Source of the DNA: Cyprinodon diabolis
Lineage: Eukaryota > Chordata > Actinopteri > Cyprinodontiformes > Cyprinodontidae
Assembly (NCBI GenBank): GCA_030533445.1
Contig: CM060068.1
Span: 13,793,479 to 13,857,478, forward strand
DNA length: 64,000 bases
Reading direction: 5' to 3'
Part shown: positions 60,242 through 64,000 of the stretch, one piece after another
Position numbering within the stretch: position 1 is the first letter of the stretch
How the letters are laid out: every line of letters begins with the position of its first letter
Translations under genes and position numbers: made by a program
The notes under the pieces: generated by a model
The model's input: only the letters and a program-made list of their open reading frames with translations
Told to the model about the DNA's origin: nothing
Databases searched by the model: none

Positions 60242-63200
60242 ACATTACCATAAGTAAGAGAATATGCACAAAGAGGATTGTCAGGAAAGAGATGGCTGTT
60301 CTTCAGTGTCGGAAACTAACAGGCTCAGGGTGCTTCGTCACCCACTCTCCTCTCCTTCGCTGTCACTTTCAAAACCAAAGAACTCCTCATTGTCAGTGTC
60401 AGAATAGACTTTAATAGACTTTATGTAAGTTTTTACTGAGATGTTTGTCCATAATGGCTAAGTCCAATTTGGGTTTTTTTCTTGCTTCATGGGGATGCAA
60501 AGACCTTTGTTCTACAGTGCTGCTTTCAGCCCTCATTTATCCAGAGCAGAGAGGCCAATCTTATACTGTAGCATTCTTGGTGGAAGACTGACATTTTATC
60601 AAGTAATGTTGCAGAAATGTGTTTAAGTAGACCCCTTATGTTATCCTGACAAGTCAAATTATGATCATTATTCTTCTTATTTCTCATGCCATCAAATCTT
60701 TCTGTATGTCTCTCTCCATCTCACACTCCATTTCTCCTGTAGAGGTGATACAGGTGAAGTAGTTGAGTGTTCTCACTCATTTCCACATAATGCGTCCTTC
60801 TATCATTCTCGCCCTCACGTTTTCTGGCTCCGTTTAATAAAACTCACTCGCCGACTGAGCTGTCTCTTTGATAGCGTTGCCTCCTGTTGATCCATCATTG
60901 TGGCAAACCCATTTAAATGTTAAACGACCTGCATGTGAAGGTTCATCTGTACAAACGGCTTTTTTTTTGTCACTGGATGGATTTGATAGAGTTAATGTAG
61001 CAAAGAATCAAACACCTTTTATAACCAGAAATGGAACCAGAAATACAGAGACTCACTGCTTTCATCATTACACAGAAAATGTGTACCTATCACAGCTGTA
61101 CAGCTGGAATAATAGAAATGTTTTATGAAACTATTGAATGAGGTAAAGCTTTTTATGTTGTGCTTGTGTAATGTTCTGTGAAAAACAAAGACTTATTTAA
61201 GGTCAAAACAGGTTCTTTAACTGCAGTGGTTTTGGAGGTATAGATAGATCAGCATTTTTTCACAAGAAAGGAAAGTTAACTTTCCCCTAAAAATGTGTAT
61301 ACTGGCATGCTGAATCAAGTCATGCAAGCTCTTCTGAGTGTTTTCTTAAGCATATATTATCTCTAAAACAAAACGTGAAATCATATAAAAACAAAGAATG
61401 GAATTAATGCAGAATAACAGGCCGGAAAACTGGCAGCAAGCAGAAATCTTTGCATAAAATGAACAGAGCTTCAGACTTTCAATGAGTTTTCATTATAAAT
61501 AAAATAAGAACATAGCTAACGTTTTCCACAAGTTTATTTTTTTTATTGCCAAGGTCGGAGAGCCTCCTATCAGGTCTGGACAGTGGGTATTTTTTTCCAG
61601 CAGGGAAAACAGTTTTCTGCAGAGCTGAGGACTTTATGTCGGCTTAACGCTGTTAAACCTACAATCCCTGCAGACAAACAGCTATGTTTAAACCTAACAC
61701 TGCTGACCCACAAAAATGCACACTTTCATACACATACTAGATTTATCCATTTTATTGACAGTTAAGACTGACAAACCAATTTAGATTAAATTACTAGAAA
61801 CAAATTATTTTGTTTAGTATAACAAATCTGTTTTGACCCCTGCAAGAATTTATTTTAATTTTTTTGACTGTAAAACAATGATTTAGAATTAACTATTACC
61901 CTTACTTTCAGTTCACTTATTCCTTTCTTGGTCAAAAGAAACCTTTTTATTTTATTTTAAGTGATTGAATCAGTTGTCAAACCAGTATGAACACACTTTG
62001 AACTCTACAAATACATAGCATAATCATTAGATCATATTGTTTGGTCTGATCCATATTATTAACAAACAAATCAATATATTTACTTGGAAAGCAAACAAGC
62101 ATAAATGGCTAGCCCTAAAAGTTACTAAATGCTGTGAAGTATTGATAATTGCTTTAATTTTAATGCACAATTGTCTTAAAATTGTTATGTAACTATTGTT
62201 TAGGGACAATGCATGTTAACCTTACAGTACAACAGCAAAATATGTCAAAGTTAGCCAAAAGGCTAGTTGTAATCTGTATTCCTTGGCCAGATGTGGAACA
62301 GGCACCCTAAAAAAAATATAAAATCAAGTAAATCAACCATCACATGCACAATCTCAAACACCACAGACCCCAACATGTTATTTTTTGAACAAAGAAAATA
62401 CAAAATTAAAAAGATTTCCTAAGTACACTCCATTGCATGGTTAGACTGAGAACATCTGCCAATATGCCTTTGTCTAGCCATCCAGGCAAGTTGATCTTGA
62501 AAGCAGACCACAGATAAAAAAAAACAAGTCTTCAAACATTTAACCTTTAGGGGACCTACAGCTTTCACCTGCTGGTGTGCCTTTAGATGTGGATGCCCGA
62601 ACATTCAGAAAGAGAATATAGAACTTTAACTGATATATGAGCTCTGCAAGGAGGTCAGTTGTTCTCTTTAAGATAAACATTAATGCCAGACTAAAGTGTA
62701 CCAAAGAAAACTTCTTTGGACAGCTCAGTCTAATATTGAATTTTTGGGCCAGAGGAACAAAGGAGACATTTGGAGCAGACCAAAAACAACACTCTATGAA
62801 AATAACCTCATACCAGCTGTGAACTATAGAGTTGTAATTATTTAGTTTGGGTACCCTTTACTGCAGCACGAACTGGCGAGCTCACAGTCATACAATCCAC
62901 CATGAATTCTACCACCTGGAATTTAAAATATCTTCTTGGTCTGAGTTCATACAAAGCAGACTAGGAGTACTGTCGGGTAAAAATAGAGAAAATATCCAAA
63001 GAATCTAAAGTTTGATCTTATTATTGAAAGTTATGGATGCTCTGTGTCTTAGGATAAAGATTAAAGCTTGCTCTAAGTGCAGATTTTAAAAGCCAGCATC
63101 CGTGTCGGTATATGGGTCCATTTGCGCTGTGGTTCAAAATCCTTTTTTCTTCATGTTTTGTCACTAAGAAAGTTAAAGTCAGCTGTCTCCCTTAACCCGT

Positions 63201-64000
63201 TATAGCTTTCTCTGACACTTTTTTTGTAATTAGTTCATTAATTAAAGCTGTGATTACTATTTATTATTTTACTCCTTCTGACCTCTGTAAGAGCACATCG
63301 CTGAGGAGATTCTAAAGCTTTAGAATGAAAAAGGTCTGAAAAGGTGTTATCTACTTTTGATGTTGGTTAAAAAAAAAAAAAAACGAATTGTGTTTTCAAA
63401 AGAAAAAAAAAAATATGTCCAAAGCAACTCAATTAAAAAAAATAAAATAAAAATTACTAAAGACTTTGGCGGCAAACTTCAGGAATCACTGACAGCTGAA
63501 AGACTTAAGAAAAAGTATTGGTGGGACTGAGTAAAATTTTTTTATAGAATTAATTAAAGGGCCTGTAATTGATTTAATATTTTTGTTTTAATCCAACTAT
63601 TTAGATTATTGAACCATCTGATTGGAAATTCCTTCCAATTCCAATTCCTACAATTCCTTCCACCAAATATGATTCAAAATTGTATACAATATTGGCTAGC
63701 AACAAGGCATAAAATATTCCCAGCAAACAGAACAGGACGTTTCCTTCTAATACTTGTAGAAAAAGGACAGTTCAGCGCTGCAGAAAGCGTTGCCTTTAGA
63801 AGCTAAACAGCTGATATGCCTTGTGCAACATTTAGTACAGTTAAAGTTAAAACGAGTATAAATAGCCACTAAGGCTACCGTAAAGCCATTTACACAAATA
63901 GCCCATGTTTCTGGTCATAGTTCCTTCCTAACTGTTCAGATATGTGCACCTATTATGGCGACCACGGATGTACTTCCACATTAGCTTAGATGTCCATACC

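Larger units (their letters stand above)
49968..64000 (+). other. pard3b intron downstream of exon I (partial)
   Basis: At least 14 kb without a recognised pard3b exon; the PDZ3-coding segment expected next is absent. It holds a MITE-like element at 51.4 kb, a repeat fragment at 51.65 kb, a perfect palindrome at 52.33 kb, a SINE at 53.7 kb and a hAT element at 56.1-57.07 kb. From 57.1 to 64.0 kb I see only a CA microsatellite, a short palindrome and AT-rich DNA. Confidence 0.7.

Overview
The window is vertebrate nuclear DNA, almost certainly from a ray-finned (teleost) fish. It is AT-rich, with short exons in long introns, GT-AG splice sites, and a dense load of fish-type transposons: Tc1/mariner, hAT, L2-like LINE pieces, tRNA-derived SINEs, and GGAT and TA microsatellites. 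There is no sign of bacterial gene organisation. Most open frames over 60 codons are chance frames in introns or frames inside repeats.

One host gene spans the window on the plus strand. Nine consecutive coding exons (10634-10787, 14690-14784, 32531-32601, 41552-41635, 42307-42432, 46623-46881, 48398-48506, 49609-49748, 49839-49967) join without any phase conflict into 1167 nt, or 389 codons. The product is the Par-3 family polarity protein PARD3B (Par3-like): the end of the N-terminal oligomerisation region, a linker, PDZ1, a proline-containing linker and PDZ2. The start codon and first exons lie upstream of base 1. PDZ3, the aPKC-binding region and the C-terminus lie beyond base 64000. I cannot tell whether this is the teleost a or b paralogue.

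Layout: 1-10633 is intron holding an intact Tc1 element (4204-5451, minus strand). 10634-14784 holds two exons, an internally deleted hAT element and an LINE-tail repeat. 14785-32530 is a 17.7-kb intron with a decayed Tc1-like element, an L2-like LINE fragment interrupted by a 233-bp hAT MITE, a second intact Tc1 copy (20185-21432, plus strand), a 480-bp DNA element, a candidate conserved enhancer (about 26.73-27.14 kb) and a 0.9-kb fold-back element. 32531-42432 holds three exons, a tandem duplication and a hAT element with a BED finger remnant. 42433-49967 carries the rest of PDZ1 and PDZ2, a DNA element with a captured ORF, a reversed SINE and an 810-bp GGAT-class satellite. 49968-64000 is intron with a SINE, a MITE and a second hAT copy that retains BED-finger sequence.

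The most notable structural observation is that the two Tc1 copies are the same length (1248 bp), encode identical 343-aa transposases with a full DD34E triad, and face each other across two exons totalling 249 nt (83 codons, phase 0 at both ends). This arrangement could in principle favour back-splicing, in-frame skipping, RNA editing or inversion. I found no convincing entirely new gene system; the most unusual items are transposon architectures and their relation to the exons.
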